Shown piece after piece: positions 25,523-34,751 of a stretch of 64,000 nucleotides of DNA. Under the pieces are notes generated by a model that saw nothing but the letters and a program-made list of their open reading frames with translations, ran no database searches and was not told the DNA's origin. The stretch's first letter is position 1. The number at the start of each line of letters is the position of its first letter. This stretch comes from RDYJ01 sp034931405 (GTDB lineage: Bacteria > Cyanobacteriota > Cyanobacteriia > Cyanobacteriales > Nostocaceae): positions 62,001-126,000 of the forward strand of contig NZ_JAYGHA010000016.1 in assembly GCF_034931405.1 (NCBI RefSeq). The letters run 5' to 3'. The position numbers were made by a program, and so were the translations under genes.

Positions 25523-26413
25523 ATGCTAAATTTTTCAATTATTATCCCAACTTATAACCGTCCCGAAAGACTAAAAACCTGTTTAGATTCCCTCACCCAT
25601 CTTAATTATCCTGGCGATCGCTTTGAGGTCATTATTGTGGATGATGGCAGTGATAACCCCTTAGATAACTTAGTCAACCCTTATTATCACCAGCTTAATC
25701 TTACTCTAATCCGACAACTCAATGCCGGACCTGCCAAAGCCAGAAATACAGGGGTAAATGCAGCCAAAGGACAATATTTAGCCTTTACAGATGATGACTG
25801 CACCCCTGAGCAAAATTGGCTCTTAGTCCTCGAAAATGCCTTCTCTAAGACACCTAATGCTCTTTTAGGGGGAAAAACGATGAACGCTCTCCTAGATAAT
25901 CCCTATTCTACAGCGAGTCAACTACTGATTGATTATCTTTATGATTATTACAACACTAATTCTGCTCAAGCAACGTTTTTCACGTCTAATAATTTCGCGG
26001 TTTCTAGGGAATTATTTAACCAAGTTGGACAATTTGATGTGACTTATCCTTTATCAGCAGCAGAAGATCGGGAATTTTGCGATCGCTGGTTGCACCAAAG
26101 TAACAAAATGATTTATATTCCAGAAGTTACTATTTATCATGCTCATCTACTCACATTAAAAACCTTTTACTTTCAGCACTTTAACTATGGTCGCGGTGCA
26201 TTTTGCTTTCATCAAATCAGAACTCAGCGCACCAATGAACACATCAAAGTTGAACCACTCAAATTTTATTTGAATTTACTCAGATATCCCTTTCTGAGCA
26301 AGTTAAGTCAATCAGCAATATTAGTAACAATATTATTCCTAATATCACAGTTTGCAAATGTAGCTGGATTTTTCTGGGAACAGTGGCATCAATCAGAAAA
26401 AGAATTAAAGTGA
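25523..26413 (+). CDS. Family 2 glycosyltransferase
   Basis: Inverting GT-A glycosyltransferase of 296 residues: 'FSIIIPTYNRPERLKTCLDS' opens the nucleotide-binding domain, 'VIIVDDGSD' supplies acidic residues, 'DDDC' is the metal-binding motif in 'AFTDDDCTPEQNW', and 'SAAEDREFCDRWL' is the ED catalytic-base region. A hydrophobic segment near residues 265-285 suggests membrane contact. It is the last + strand gene of the island and is separated from the others by an assembly gap. Confidence 0.82.
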   Translation: MLNFSIIIPTYNRPERLKTCLDSLTHLNYPGDRFEVIIVDDGSDNPLDNLVNPYYHQLNLTLIRQLNAGPAKARNTGVNAAKGQYLAFTDDDCTPEQNWLLVLENAFSKTPNALLGGKTMNALLDNPYSTASQLLIDYLYDYYNTNSAQATFFTSNNFAVSRELFNQVGQFDVTYPLSAAEDREFCDRWLHQSNKMIYIPEVTIYHAHLLTLKTFYFQHFNYGRGAFCFHQIRTQRTNEHIKVEPLKFYLNLLRYPFLSKLSQSAILVTILFLISQFANVAGFFWEQWHQSEKELK

Positions 26414-26763
26414 CAAATATAAAGATATACAAGGCAAAAGGCAAGAGGGGAGAGACTTTTAGCGATTTAATATTTTGTTACATACTTTGATTTTTTTCTG
26501 CCAACTTACTTAGTATAAGTCTGCATTTTCTTCCTGATATCTAATAATAAATTATTTATAGTCGTTAACAGATTCATGTCGTTATTAACAAATTCATGTC
26601 GCTGTTAACGAATTAGTCTAAGTAGCTGGTTGCAATTAAATATAAAATGTGGGATGGGCATACTTCGACTGCGCTCAGTACAAGTCTTGCCCGTCAACAG
26701 GCTAGAAGCCTGTTCCACTATCTAACAATTAATTAAGCCTACTTACTTATTCTCAAGCAATTC
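26414..26763. other. Intergenic region after the island
   Basis: Holds the TnsB-site-like repeats (26561-26615), a hairpin AACAGGCT/AGCCTGTT (26696-26714) that may terminate shc, and the dispersed 'cttcgactgcgctcagt' word. No gene is seen. Confidence 0.55.
26561..26615 (+). repeat. Second array of ~20-bp repeats resembling TnsB sites
   Basis: Three direct units of about 20 bp begin GTCG and contain TTAACARATT followed by CAT (26561-26577, 26578-26597, 26598-26615). They resemble the array at 7901 in period and core. The orientation is the same as at 7901, so this is not a simple inverted right end. Confidence 0.5.
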
Positions 26764-28674
26764 CTATTGTTTAATCGCTTGATATTTTCCCAACGCCATT
26801 AAAGGAAAATATTGCTGATAGAGGTGATATTTAAGATAAAAATGACAAGGAAAACCAGTTCCTGTAAAGTATGATTCATCCCAAGTACCATCTGATTTTT
26901 GAGTTTCTAACAGGTAATTAATTCCTTTTTCAATACTATCCAAAGACATTTTCCCAGTTGCTTCACCTGCTGCTATTAACCCAATTAATGCCCATGCTGT
27001 TTGTGATGCGGTGCTGTCTCCTTTTCCTTTCAAACTGGAATCATTGTAACTAAAACAAGTTTCTCCCCAACCACCATCAAGGTTTTGAACTTTGACTAAC
27101 CAAGCAGCACCTTGTTCTATATGAGGGCGATATTTTTGGGGATTTATTAAAGCTAAAGCGGATAAAACGCCACTAGTTCCATAAATGTAATTTACCCCCC
27201 AACGTCCAAACCAACAACCTTCTTTTTCTTGTTCATGGAGAAGATAATCAAGGGATTTTTTTAATTTATTTGGTTGAATTGATAAGTTACAAGCACCCAA
27301 CATTTCTATGACTCTAGCGGTGACATCGACCGTATTTGGATCAATCATGGCTTTTAAATCGCCATAAGGTACAGAATTCAGCCATTCTTGATCATTATCA
27401 ATATCAAAAGCTGCCCAGCCTCCTGGTTGACATTGCATTGATGCTATCCAATTTAAAGCTCTTTTTATAGCTTGTTTTTTCAGATTTTCATTGGGCAATT
27501 TTGCTTGATGTAAAGCCATGACAACTACAGCAGAATCATCCACATCTGGATAGAAACGATTGTCAAATTCAAACGCCCATGCGCCGGGTTTTCCTTGCTT
27601 ATTTTTTACGTTCCAATCACCATAATCAAGGATTTGTTTTTCTATTAACCATTCTCCAGCTTTGACAATTACAGGATTATCTGCTGGAAAACCTGAATCA
27701 ATTAAGGCGCGAATTGCCCAGGCTGTATCCCATACGGGAGATACACAAGGTTGAACGCAGTAACTATTTTCTGTTTCAATGGCAAAATTATCAACTGCTT
27801 TTAAACCTCTATATATAATCGGGTCGTTAGCGTCGTAATCTAAACATTTTAAAGCCAAGAGAGAATTTAACATAGCAGGAATAATTCCCCCCCAATCTCC
27901 TGTAGCTTCTTGTCGTTCTAAAATCCATTTTTCTGCGGCTTTGATACCTTCATTTCTGAAAGGTACAAAATTCAAACTTTCTGCTAGTTTAAATCCGTCA
28001 TCTAGGATATTAAATATATCCGACCAATCACCATTTTTTGGTAATTCCCATTTGACGTTATTCACACCTTCGGTATATAATTCATCTAAATTGATGGGGT
28101 TGTCAATTTTAAAGATAGGTTTACGATCAAAGACTATTAATAATGGCACTGTGCTAGAACGCGCCCAGCTAGAAAGTTCATAAATATTGATGGGAAAATT
28201 AGCAGGTAATAGCATTACCCAAGGTGGTAATGAAGGAAGTCCGCGCCAATTGTAACAACCAATTAAGGCTAGATGTAATTTGGTGAAAATGCGGGTTTTG
28301 CTAATTCCACCTTTTTGAAGAATTAAAGATTTAGCTTTTATTAATGCGGGATCTATTGCGGGTACACCTAACAATCTCAAAGCCATGTAAGCTTCGACTG
28401 TTGTGTTTAGTTCTCCACCATCACCATAAAAAAGTTCCCAACCTCCATGTTCTCGTTGTTGCGATCGCAGATATGCTTCAATTTTATGCAAAGGTCGAGT
28501 TTTGTCTGTTCCCCAAATTTTATGCAGCAGTACAGCTTCGGACGTGATGGTAACATTTGATTCTAATTCCGCCCACCAGTAACCGCCTGGTTTTTGAATT
28601 GACAGCAGATGTTTTTGACTGGCTGCAATCGCTTCTGTAATTTGCTTGACTTTGCCCCTGTCTTGTGTTTGCAT
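26764..28674 (-). CDS. shc: Squalene-hopene cyclase
   Basis: Class II triterpene cyclase of 636 residues that folds squalene into hopene at the membrane surface. Several QW repeats are visible, such as 'GGWELFYGDGG', 'QCQPGGWAAFD' and 'VQNLDGGWGE'. The protonating DXDD motif is 'DVDDSAVV', with Ser where most family members have Thr. The gene is divergent from hpnB with 111 bp between them, the usual hopanoid arrangement in cyanobacteria. Confidence 0.93.
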   Translation of the reverse strand: MQTQDRGKVKQITEAIAASQKHLLSIQKPGGYWWAELESNVTITSEAVLLHKIWGTDKTRPLHKIEAYLRSQQREHGGWELFYGDGGELNTTVEAYMALRLLGVPAIDPALIKAKSLILQKGGISKTRIFTKLHLALIGCYNWRGLPSLPPWVMLLPANFPINIYELSSWARSSTVPLLIVFDRKPIFKIDNPINLDELYTEGVNNVKWELPKNGDWSDIFNILDDGFKLAESLNFVPFRNEGIKAAEKWILERQEATGDWGGIIPAMLNSLLALKCLDYDANDPIIYRGLKAVDNFAIETENSYCVQPCVSPVWDTAWAIRALIDSGFPADNPVIVKAGEWLIEKQILDYGDWNVKNKQGKPGAWAFEFDNRFYPDVDDSAVVVMALHQAKLPNENLKKQAIKRALNWIASMQCQPGGWAAFDIDNDQEWLNSVPYGDLKAMIDPNTVDVTARVIEMLGACNLSIQPNKLKKSLDYLLHEQEKEGCWFGRWGVNYIYGTSGVLSALALINPQKYRPHIEQGAAWLVKVQNLDGGWGETCFSYNDSSLKGKGDSTASQTAWALIGLIAAGEATGKMSLDSIEKGINYLLETQKSDGTWDESYFTGTGFPCHFYLKYHLYQQYFPLMALGKYQAIKQ

Positions 28675-28788
28675 AAAATACGCACCTCAGCACCAATAGT
28701 TAATAACATAACCTTGGGAAAAGAATATTGTTTCCCAAAATCAACAAACAATGTATTCTGTCTGAATTACTGAGAATTTGCAAGAGTG

Positions 28789-29970
28789 ATGGTAGAAATT
28801 TTATTGAGTTTGATGGTTTTATCTTTAACAATTTGGTTATTTTTACTGTTGTTTTGGGGGCAATTTTGGCGGGTAGATCAGCAGTTAAAAACTGCACAAA
28901 ATAAGTTAAAATCTTTACCTACGGTGTGTGTTGTAGTTCCAGCGCGGAATGAGGCTGATGTTATTCCTATTAGTTTGCGATCGCTGCTTCTTCAAGACTA
29001 TCCTGGTAATTTCCAAGTGTTTTTGGTGGATGATCAAAGTACGGATGGTACAGCCAATTTTGCCCAAGGGGTAGCTTACGCAGTAGACAAACTTCCACAA
29101 TTGCATATTGTCTATAGTGCAGATTTGCCGGTTGGTTGGACTGGTAAACTTTGGGCGATGGAACAAGGTATAAAAGCTGCTTTAAAGACGTTTCATGAAA
29201 CGTCTTTACAATTACCCGATTATTTTTTACTAACCGACGCAGATATAGAACATGATATTAGTAACTTGCATAGATTAGTTGCTAAAGCTGAAGCCGAGAA
29301 TTTAGATTTAGTATCAATTATGGTCAAGTTGCGGTGTCAAAGTTTTTGGGAACAATTGTTAATACCTGCGTTCGTTTTTTTCTTCCAAAAACTCTATCCT
29401 TTTCGTTGGGTAAATAACCATAAAAAAGCCACTGCGGCCGCTGCTGGTGGTTGTATTTTAATTAGTAGAGAAATGCTTCAGAAAATTGGTGGACTACAAA
29501 TAATTCGCCAAGCTTTAATTGATGATTGTTCTTTAGCCAAAACTGTTAAATCTCATCAAGGAAAAATTTGGTTAGGATTAGATGCTTTAACCTATAGTTT
29601 ACGTCCTTATGATTCCCTAGAAACTATTTGGAATATGGTAGCCCGTAGCGCCTACACACAACTAAATTATTCTCCTTTGTTGTTAGGAGGAAGTGTCTTA
29701 GGCATGATTTTAGTTTATATGCTGCCACCGTTAGGAATTATCTTAGGTTTAGTGATGGAAAATTTACCCATTACTATCATCAGTTTATGTACTTGGCTAT
29801 TAATGACAGTAGCATATTTTCCCATTATTCGCTTTTATAAATCTCCCCTTTGGTTAGCATTTTGTTTACCTATAATTGCTTTTTTATATACTTTAATGAC
29901 TTTAGATTCTGCTAACCGTCACAGACAAGGACGCGGAGGTGCTTGGAAAGGCAGAGTTTATGAAAACTAG
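28789..29970 (+). CDS. hpnB: Hopene-associated glycosyltransferase HpnB
   Basis: Membrane-bound family 2 glycosyltransferase of about 393 residues. An N-terminal helix (residues 1-25) is followed by a catalytic domain with 'CVVVPARNEADVIP', 'VFLVDDQSTDGTA', the DxD-type 'LLTDADIEH' and 'QALIDDCSLAKTVK', then three to four C-terminal helices. The start is set at ATG 28789; a GTG sits directly before it. The pairing with shc supports HpnB. Its exact substrate is not established. Confidence 0.87.
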   Translation: MVEILLSLMVLSLTIWLFLLLFWGQFWRVDQQLKTAQNKLKSLPTVCVVVPARNEADVIPISLRSLLLQDYPGNFQVFLVDDQSTDGTANFAQGVAYAVDKLPQLHIVYSADLPVGWTGKLWAMEQGIKAALKTFHETSLQLPDYFLLTDADIEHDISNLHRLVAKAEAENLDLVSIMVKLRCQSFWEQLLIPAFVFFFQKLYPFRWVNNHKKATAAAAGGCILISREMLQKIGGLQIIRQALIDDCSLAKTVKSHQGKIWLGLDALTYSLRPYDSLETIWNMVARSAYTQLNYSPLLLGGSVLGMILVYMLPPLGIILGLVMENLPITIISLCTWLLMTVAYFPIIRFYKSPLWLAFCLPIIAFLYTLMTLDSANRHRQGRGGAWKGRVYEN

Positions 29971-30063
29971 AATTATTACAAGATAGTTCTTCCTTATCGA
30001 TTCCATGATAACAAATTTAAAATCAAAAGTCAACACCTAAAACTCTCTTTAAGCTACAATTTA

Positions 30064-30093
30064 AATCCCCAACTTTTTCAAGAAATCGGGGAT
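30064..30093. repeat. Dispersed hairpin repeat (AATCCCC...GGGGAT)
   Basis: Imperfect inverted repeat between the convergent hpnB and lipoprotein genes. A related copy with a better stem is at 61628-61658. It is a common cyanobacterial repeat and may terminate transcription from both sides. Confidence 0.55.
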
Positions 30094-30105
30094 ATGATGT
30101 ACTCA

Positions 30106-30510
30106 TTAAAGAATCAGATAACTATGCCAAATTGACGGAGTATTGTTATCAGTTTTTTCAGGTAGTAATAAGTGCCAACTCTTACCTTCTTGTTGAATTT
30201 GCAAATAAATTTCAAAGGGTTTGTGTAGCTGAGTGATTTGTTTTTTGGATAATTTGGCAGTTAAATCATAACTTCCTTGTACACGGTAAGCGGGTAAATT
30301 TTCAATGGTTAAAGGCTGTTGCTGAGTAATTGCTATTCGCTTAATATCGAAATTTTGAAAATCTAAATCTAGCTTTTGCTGAAGTTCCTGTTTGCTTTGT
30401 TCTAGCTGAATAGTTATTGCTTTTTCGACTAACTCATAAGTTGGTAGCAATGCAATACTATTACAAGCCGTTAATAATACCAAAATTCCTATTAAAAAAA
30501 AGCGAACCAT
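30106..30510 (-). CDS. Small lipoprotein of unknown function
   Basis: A 134-residue protein with a signal peptide and lipobox 'LVLLTAC', so it should be lipid-anchored at Cys16. The mature part has a short helical segment rich in Gln and Lys, then beta-rich sequence ending 'EIYLQIQQEGKSWHLL'. I recognise no named domain. It is transcribed toward hpnB. Confidence 0.65.
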   Translation of the reverse strand: MVRFFLIGILVLLTACNSIALLPTYELVEKAITIQLEQSKQELQQKLDLDFQNFDIKRIAITQQQPLTIENLPAYRVQGSYDLTAKLSKKQITQLHKPFEIYLQIQQEGKSWHLLLPEKTDNNTPSIWHSYLIL

Positions 30511-30998
30511 ATCTTTTGTATACTACTCTTTACCAACAGTATAGCGGTATATGTTTTCATTTTTTATAGTCACAAGATCAAAACATAAAACTTTACAAGC
30601 AGATTAGCAATGTATTAAAAAACTAAATTCACACCAAAAAATCATTTTAAGCTTAAATTAAAACAATAACAATATTTTTATTATATTAAACCAATAACAC
30701 TAGTAAATGTCATGAAAAAATTATAGAATACTAAATAAAGTCAAAAAAATATATCTTTAGAAAGAATATTAAAAGAAATATTAATGGTTATCATCTTATA
30801 AATTAAAGTTGAGAAAAAATATAGCCAATCCCAAAAAAATCTTGATTGGGCAATAAGCTAAACTTTAGTTTTTCTGCTAGTAGTCTAGTAGTATTGACTA
30901 TTTTTCTAAAATCGGTAGTTGTAGATTTCTGAAATTCAAAGTCTCATTAGTGTTGACTTAGTTGTACTTGAATAAAATTGAAATAAGAAGAAAACCTC
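30511..30998. other. Long AT-rich intergenic region
   Basis: About 490 bp between divergent genes, very AT-rich with several A and T runs. I see no conserved repeat, RNA gene or open frame. Confidence 0.45.
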
Positions 30999-31880
30999 AT
31001 GTATAGTTATCTTTTGCAAAAAACAAAAAACAAAATATTACAAATAATTAATACAATTCCCTATGTACGATATCAAGCTGAACTTAATTATCAAGCGGAA
31101 GTAGAAAAATATATTCCCCATCTAGCAAGTATTTCCAAAAATGATCAAGAAATAGTTGAGAAAATTAGACAGGAAGGAGTTTTCATAACTTCCTTAGCAG
31201 ATTTAGGAATTGCATCTACTCCTAAATTTATACAAGCTGCACAAAATCTGATTCCCCAGATTCCCACCTCTGCTTCAGAGGATAATCAGGAATTTGTTAT
31301 TCATGCTAGTTCTCAGCAAATTATGGCATACCCAATCATTTTTTTGTGGGGTTTAGAAAAAAGACTAATAAATATAATCGAGAATTTTTTTGGTTTACCA
31401 GTAGCCTATCATGGTGTATATTTTCGCCGAGATATTGCTAATAAATTAGAAAAAGGATCAAGAGTATGGCATATAGATAAAGAAGCAAGAAAGATATTAA
31501 AAATCATAGTTTATTTACATGATATTGATGAAAGCCAGGGACCTTTTCAATATATTCATCCTGCTTTAAGTTCAGAAATATCTAAATCCCTTAGATATAA
31601 ATCTGGGTACATTTGTGATCAAATTATGCAAAAAGTAACACATTGTAGTAATTATAAATCGTGTATAGGTCTTGCTGGTACAGTGGTTTTTGCTGCTACT
31701 CATAGTATATTTCATCGTGGCAAGATACCTGTAACTTCAGATAGATTTTCTATCTTTTTCGATTACACACCAAGACTCAAAGAACATTCATTTTATAGTG
31801 CGTCATCTTTACAAGATAAAGATTTGGCTTTACTAGCGAAAAATCTGCCTGAAGCCCAAAAAAAGTGTATTTTTAGGTAA
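30999..31880 (+). CDS. Phytanoyl-CoA dioxygenase-like Fe(II)/2-oxoglutarate oxygenase
   Basis: A 293-residue protein of the PhyH-like oxygenase group. The facial triad is readable: H and D in 'VWHIDKEARK', the distal His in 'HSIFHRGKIP' and a downstream Arg in 'TSDRFSIFFDYTPR' that would bind 2-oxoglutarate. 'YLHDIDESQGPFQYIHPA' between them is typical. AAGAAG precedes the ATG. It stands alone, so the substrate is unknown. Confidence 0.7.
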   Translation: MYSYLLQKTKNKILQIINTIPYVRYQAELNYQAEVEKYIPHLASISKNDQEIVEKIRQEGVFITSLADLGIASTPKFIQAAQNLIPQIPTSASEDNQEFVIHASSQQIMAYPIIFLWGLEKRLINIIENFFGLPVAYHGVYFRRDIANKLEKGSRVWHIDKEARKILKIIVYLHDIDESQGPFQYIHPALSSEISKSLRYKSGYICDQIMQKVTHCSNYKSCIGLAGTVVFAATHSIFHRGKIPVTSDRFSIFFDYTPRLKEHSFYSASSLQDKDLALLAKNLPEAQKKCIFR

Positions 31881-32465
31881 AAATGTAAGCATTCAGCTAA
31901 TTTTGTCAACACCTTCAATCGCTGGTAACGGAGTTTTTTTATTATCAAATTTGGCTAATTTTGTTACCATTAGGACTTACGAAAGATTGAACTCAAAACC
32001 TGATTATTGCGTAGGGGTAATTCATGAATTACCCCTACTTCCGTCCTGTTTTGCGTAAGTCCTGACCATTATAAAAAATAATTACCATTGATAGTCACCA
32101 TATTCTGATAAAATAATAAATTGAATAAATTGAATAAATTCTAAACTTTCAACCCAGCCCAGAAAAAATCAAAGCATATCAAGTTGAATAAATCCGTGAA
32201 GCATCATACAAAATCAGCCTTTAATTTTTTATACTGTTGCCAATAGTCTTAATTTACTTTTTTAAAATTGAGCCTTTATACAAGAATAGCATAAATCATA
32301 ACTTAGTAATTGTAATATTTGCTTGTTTTTAAAATATTAAATTCGTAATCAACTTGGCTTTTTATAGTCGTCAATTTATAGTAATTATTGACGAAGGGGA
32401 ATAACTTGCTTTTGCAAAATTTTGCTTTACAAAGGTTTGAAAAATTCAGACTGTGAAAAAAGATT
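31881..32465. other. Intergenic region with a MITE-like element
   Basis: Holds the palindromic element at 31972-32063. The remainder is AT-rich, including a short tandem 'attgaataa' stretch near 32118. No gene is seen. Confidence 0.5.
31972..32063. mobile_element. MITE-like element, 92 bp
   Basis: Ends AGGACTTACG and CGTAAGTCCT are exact 10-bp inverted copies. Inside lies a perfect 28-bp palindrome, GTAGGGGTAATTCA and its complement (32011-32038), which would form a long hairpin. ACCATT occurs at both flanks and may be a target duplication. Confidence 0.55.
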
Positions 32466-34037
32466 ATGATTTTTAAGGATAAAAGTCTGATGAAATTTGA
32501 TATTCCTGAAAATTTGTACTCACAAAATAAACTCAATATTACATCTATTTCCCCAGTCGATACCTTTCAAACATCGGTTGACAGTAGCTTAAGTTGGGGT
32601 AGTCATAGTAGCTCACTGCAAGATGAAAATAGTCAGCCTATTGCTACCATAAACAACTATAACTCTAACAATGGTTATGGCTTAGTCAATGCAGGAACAG
32701 CAGTTAGTAACGCCGCTGGTGAAAGTCCCTATCCAGATGCTCCTAAGTTGGGTGGAAATAATTGGGGTGCAGATATGGTAAATGCTCCTACAGCTTGGCA
32801 AAATGGACATACAGGTCAGGGAATTATTGTGGCTGTACTAGATACTGGAGTTGACTATAACCACAACGATTTAAATAATAATATTTGGATTAATACTAAA
32901 GAGATTGCAGGTAATGGAATAGATGATGATGGTAATGGTTATATTGATGATTCTCAAGGTTGGAATTTTGATGGTAACAACAATAATGTTTTAGATAATA
33001 ATGGCCATGGAACTCATGTTTCTGGGACTATTGCAGCAGAAAATAATGGTAGTGGTGTAACTGGAATTGCTTATGATTCTCAGATTATGGCAGTTAAAGT
33101 TTTAGATGAAAATGGTTCTGGTTCTTACTCAAATATCGCTAATGGTATTCGTTACGCTGTAGATAATGGTGCTAATGTAATTAACCTCAGCTTAGGAGGT
33201 AATTCTTCTAATAATACTCTCAAATCAGCTATTGAATATGCCAGCAGTAACGGTGTAATTGTTGTTATGGCCGCAGGTAACGATGGCGGTTCTACACCAT
33301 CCTATCCAGCCCGTTATGCTTATGATTCAGGAATTGCTGTTGGGGCAGTAAATAAAAATAATCAATTGACTAATTTTTCTAACCGTTCTGGTTCTCAAGA
33401 AATTAAATATGTCACTGCTCCAGGTGAGGATATTTACTCTACAGTTCCCAATAATCAATATGCTACTTACAGTGGCACTTCTATGGCCGCTCCCCATGTT
33501 GCTGGGGTTGTGGCGCTGATGCTTAGTGCTAATCCTAATCTGACAGAAAGCCAAGTGCGGGATATTATTACAAGTACGGCTGAAAATGACACAAATCCTC
33601 AACAGCCTAGTCAGCCGACAAATCCTATGCCTTCTCTGCCGTTTCCATTTCCTATTATTGATTTACCTTTCAATCTGATTGATATAGGCTCACAATTTCC
33701 TGTTGATATCGGTTCACAATTTCCGATAAGTTTCCAAGCACAATCAACTATTTCTTTACCACCAATTGTGTTATCTGTTGGTGAAAACAATTTAGAATTA
33801 CAGTTTGGTGATTTTGCTTCTAAAACTTCTAATGTAGAGGAATTTAGTTACGACAATGATAGATGGGAATTGCGTTACTATGACAGCAATTTAACTAACT
33901 ATAGGGATNNNNNNNNNNNNNNNNNNNNNNNNNNNNNNNNNNNNNNNNNNNNNNNNNNNNNNNNNNNNNNNNNNNNNNNNNNNNNNNNNNNNNGATTTTT
34001 TCAAAATTCAAATATGAGTCCTATATTCAATTACTGA
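32466..34037 (+). CDS. Subtilisin-like serine protease (S8), C-terminus interrupted by an assembly gap
   Basis: S8 peptidase with the full triad: Asp in 'VAVLDTGVDYNHND', His in 'NNGHGTHVSGTIA' and Ser in 'YSGTSMAAPHVAG', with oxyanion Asn in 'MAAGNDGG'. An acidic Asn/Asp-rich loop ('GNGIDDDGNGYIDD') may bind calcium. No classical signal peptide is seen, although the N-terminal 100 residues look like a propeptide. ATG 32490 with AAGGA upstream is an alternative start. After residue 480 the frame enters a run of N, so the real end is unknown; the last 14 residues come from a repeat and may not belong to the protein. Confidence 0.8.
   Translation: MIFKDKSLMKFDIPENLYSQNKLNITSISPVDTFQTSVDSSLSWGSHSSSLQDENSQPIATINNYNSNNGYGLVNAGTAVSNAAGESPYPDAPKLGGNNWGADMVNAPTAWQNGHTGQGIIVAVLDTGVDYNHNDLNNNIWINTKEIAGNGIDDDGNGYIDDSQGWNFDGNNNNVLDNNGHGTHVSGTIAAENNGSGVTGIAYDSQIMAVKVLDENGSGSYSNIANGIRYAVDNGANVINLSLGGNSSNNTLKSAIEYASSNGVIVVMAAGNDGGSTPSYPARYAYDSGIAVGAVNKNNQLTNFSNRSGSQEIKYVTAPGEDIYSTVPNNQYATYSGTSMAAPHVAGVVALMLSANPNLTESQVRDIITSTAENDTNPQQPSQPTNPMPSLPFPFPIIDLPFNLIDIGSQFPVDIGSQFPISFQAQSTISLPPIVLSVGENNLELQFGDFASKTSNVEEFSYDNDRWELRYYDSNLTNYRDXXXXXXXXXXXXXXXXXXXXXXXXXXXXXFFQNSNMSPIFNY
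33909..33993. other. Assembly gap (85 N) within a repeat
   Basis: Left flank ctatagggat and right flank gattttttcaaaattc... are the same as at the gap 60900-60998. The gap probably hides a tandem repeat. Confidence 0.9.
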
Positions 34038-34050
34038 AGATACTGATATC

Positions 34051-34200
34051 TGGAGTTTAGACTAAATTTTTCTTTGTAAGCTTTAAACCCTTGCTATATA
34101 AAGCTTACATTTTACAGAAAATCAAGGGAATAGTAAAATTTCAAATCATATCCTAGAAGGAGTTTTAGCGATTTGGTAGCGAAATTTAGTCTAAACTCCA
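34051..34200. mobile_element. MITE-like element, 150 bp, perfect 19-bp inverted ends
   Basis: Ends TGGAGTTTAGACTAAATTT (34051-34069) and its exact complement (34182-34200). A second inverted pair GTAAGCTTTA/TAAAGCTTAC lies inside (34076-34108). No open frame. This has the structure of a non-autonomous transposon or a large cruciform; it sits between the subtilase and a coiled-coil gene. Confidence 0.7.
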
Positions 34201-34216
34201 ATTAGGTTGAATCTAC

Positions 34217-34516
34217 TTATTTGAGTTTAGCAACAGCACCTTCAAAAGCTGTATTTAGTTCTTTCCAAGCTTTTTCAAAGCCAACTTGCATTTCTGCCCA
34301 AGCTTCTTCACCGGCTTGTTGTAATTCTGCTAACTTGGTTTGAGCAACATCACGCTTGGTATATATTTCTTCCAATTTATTGTTATACTCAATTGCCGTA
34401 TCTGCTTTTGCTTGGCTGGCTTTGGCTTTTAATTCATCTATCTGAGCATTAAATTTATCTAGTTGTGCTTTGACTTTATCTTGATAAACTTGTCTTTTGT
34501 CATTCTGAACTGTCAT
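34217..34516 (-). CDS. Small coiled-coil protein (sll1863-like stress protein)
   Basis: A 99-residue, highly charged helical protein with heptad-like Lys/Glu/Ala patterning from residue 8 to the end ('AQIDELKAKASQAKAD', 'AWAEMQVGFEKAWKELN'). It has no signal peptide or cysteines. The composition resembles the cyanobacterial proteins annotated as sll1863 family stress response proteins, but this assignment rests on general likeness. It is monocistronic. Confidence 0.6.
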   Translation of the reverse strand: MTVQNDKRQVYQDKVKAQLDKFNAQIDELKAKASQAKADTAIEYNNKLEEIYTKRDVAQTKLAELQQAGEEAWAEMQVGFEKAWKELNTAFEGAVAKLK

Positions 34517-34751
34517 AAGCTAACCTGCAATGAATAGATTCTGCAAAATGATGAGATTTGTTTTATCAATTAATCATCACTCACACCATCATTTTAGCAA
34601 TTATCATCCTGATGACAATCAACCGATAGATGTAAATATAGTAGATATAGGTTAATCAAACTATCTCTAAAGGAATAGAATTTTCAAAATTACTGTTGCC
34701 ACATCTTCAGAGGGAAGGAATTCAAGATGATTAATCATCAGGCTTAATAAT

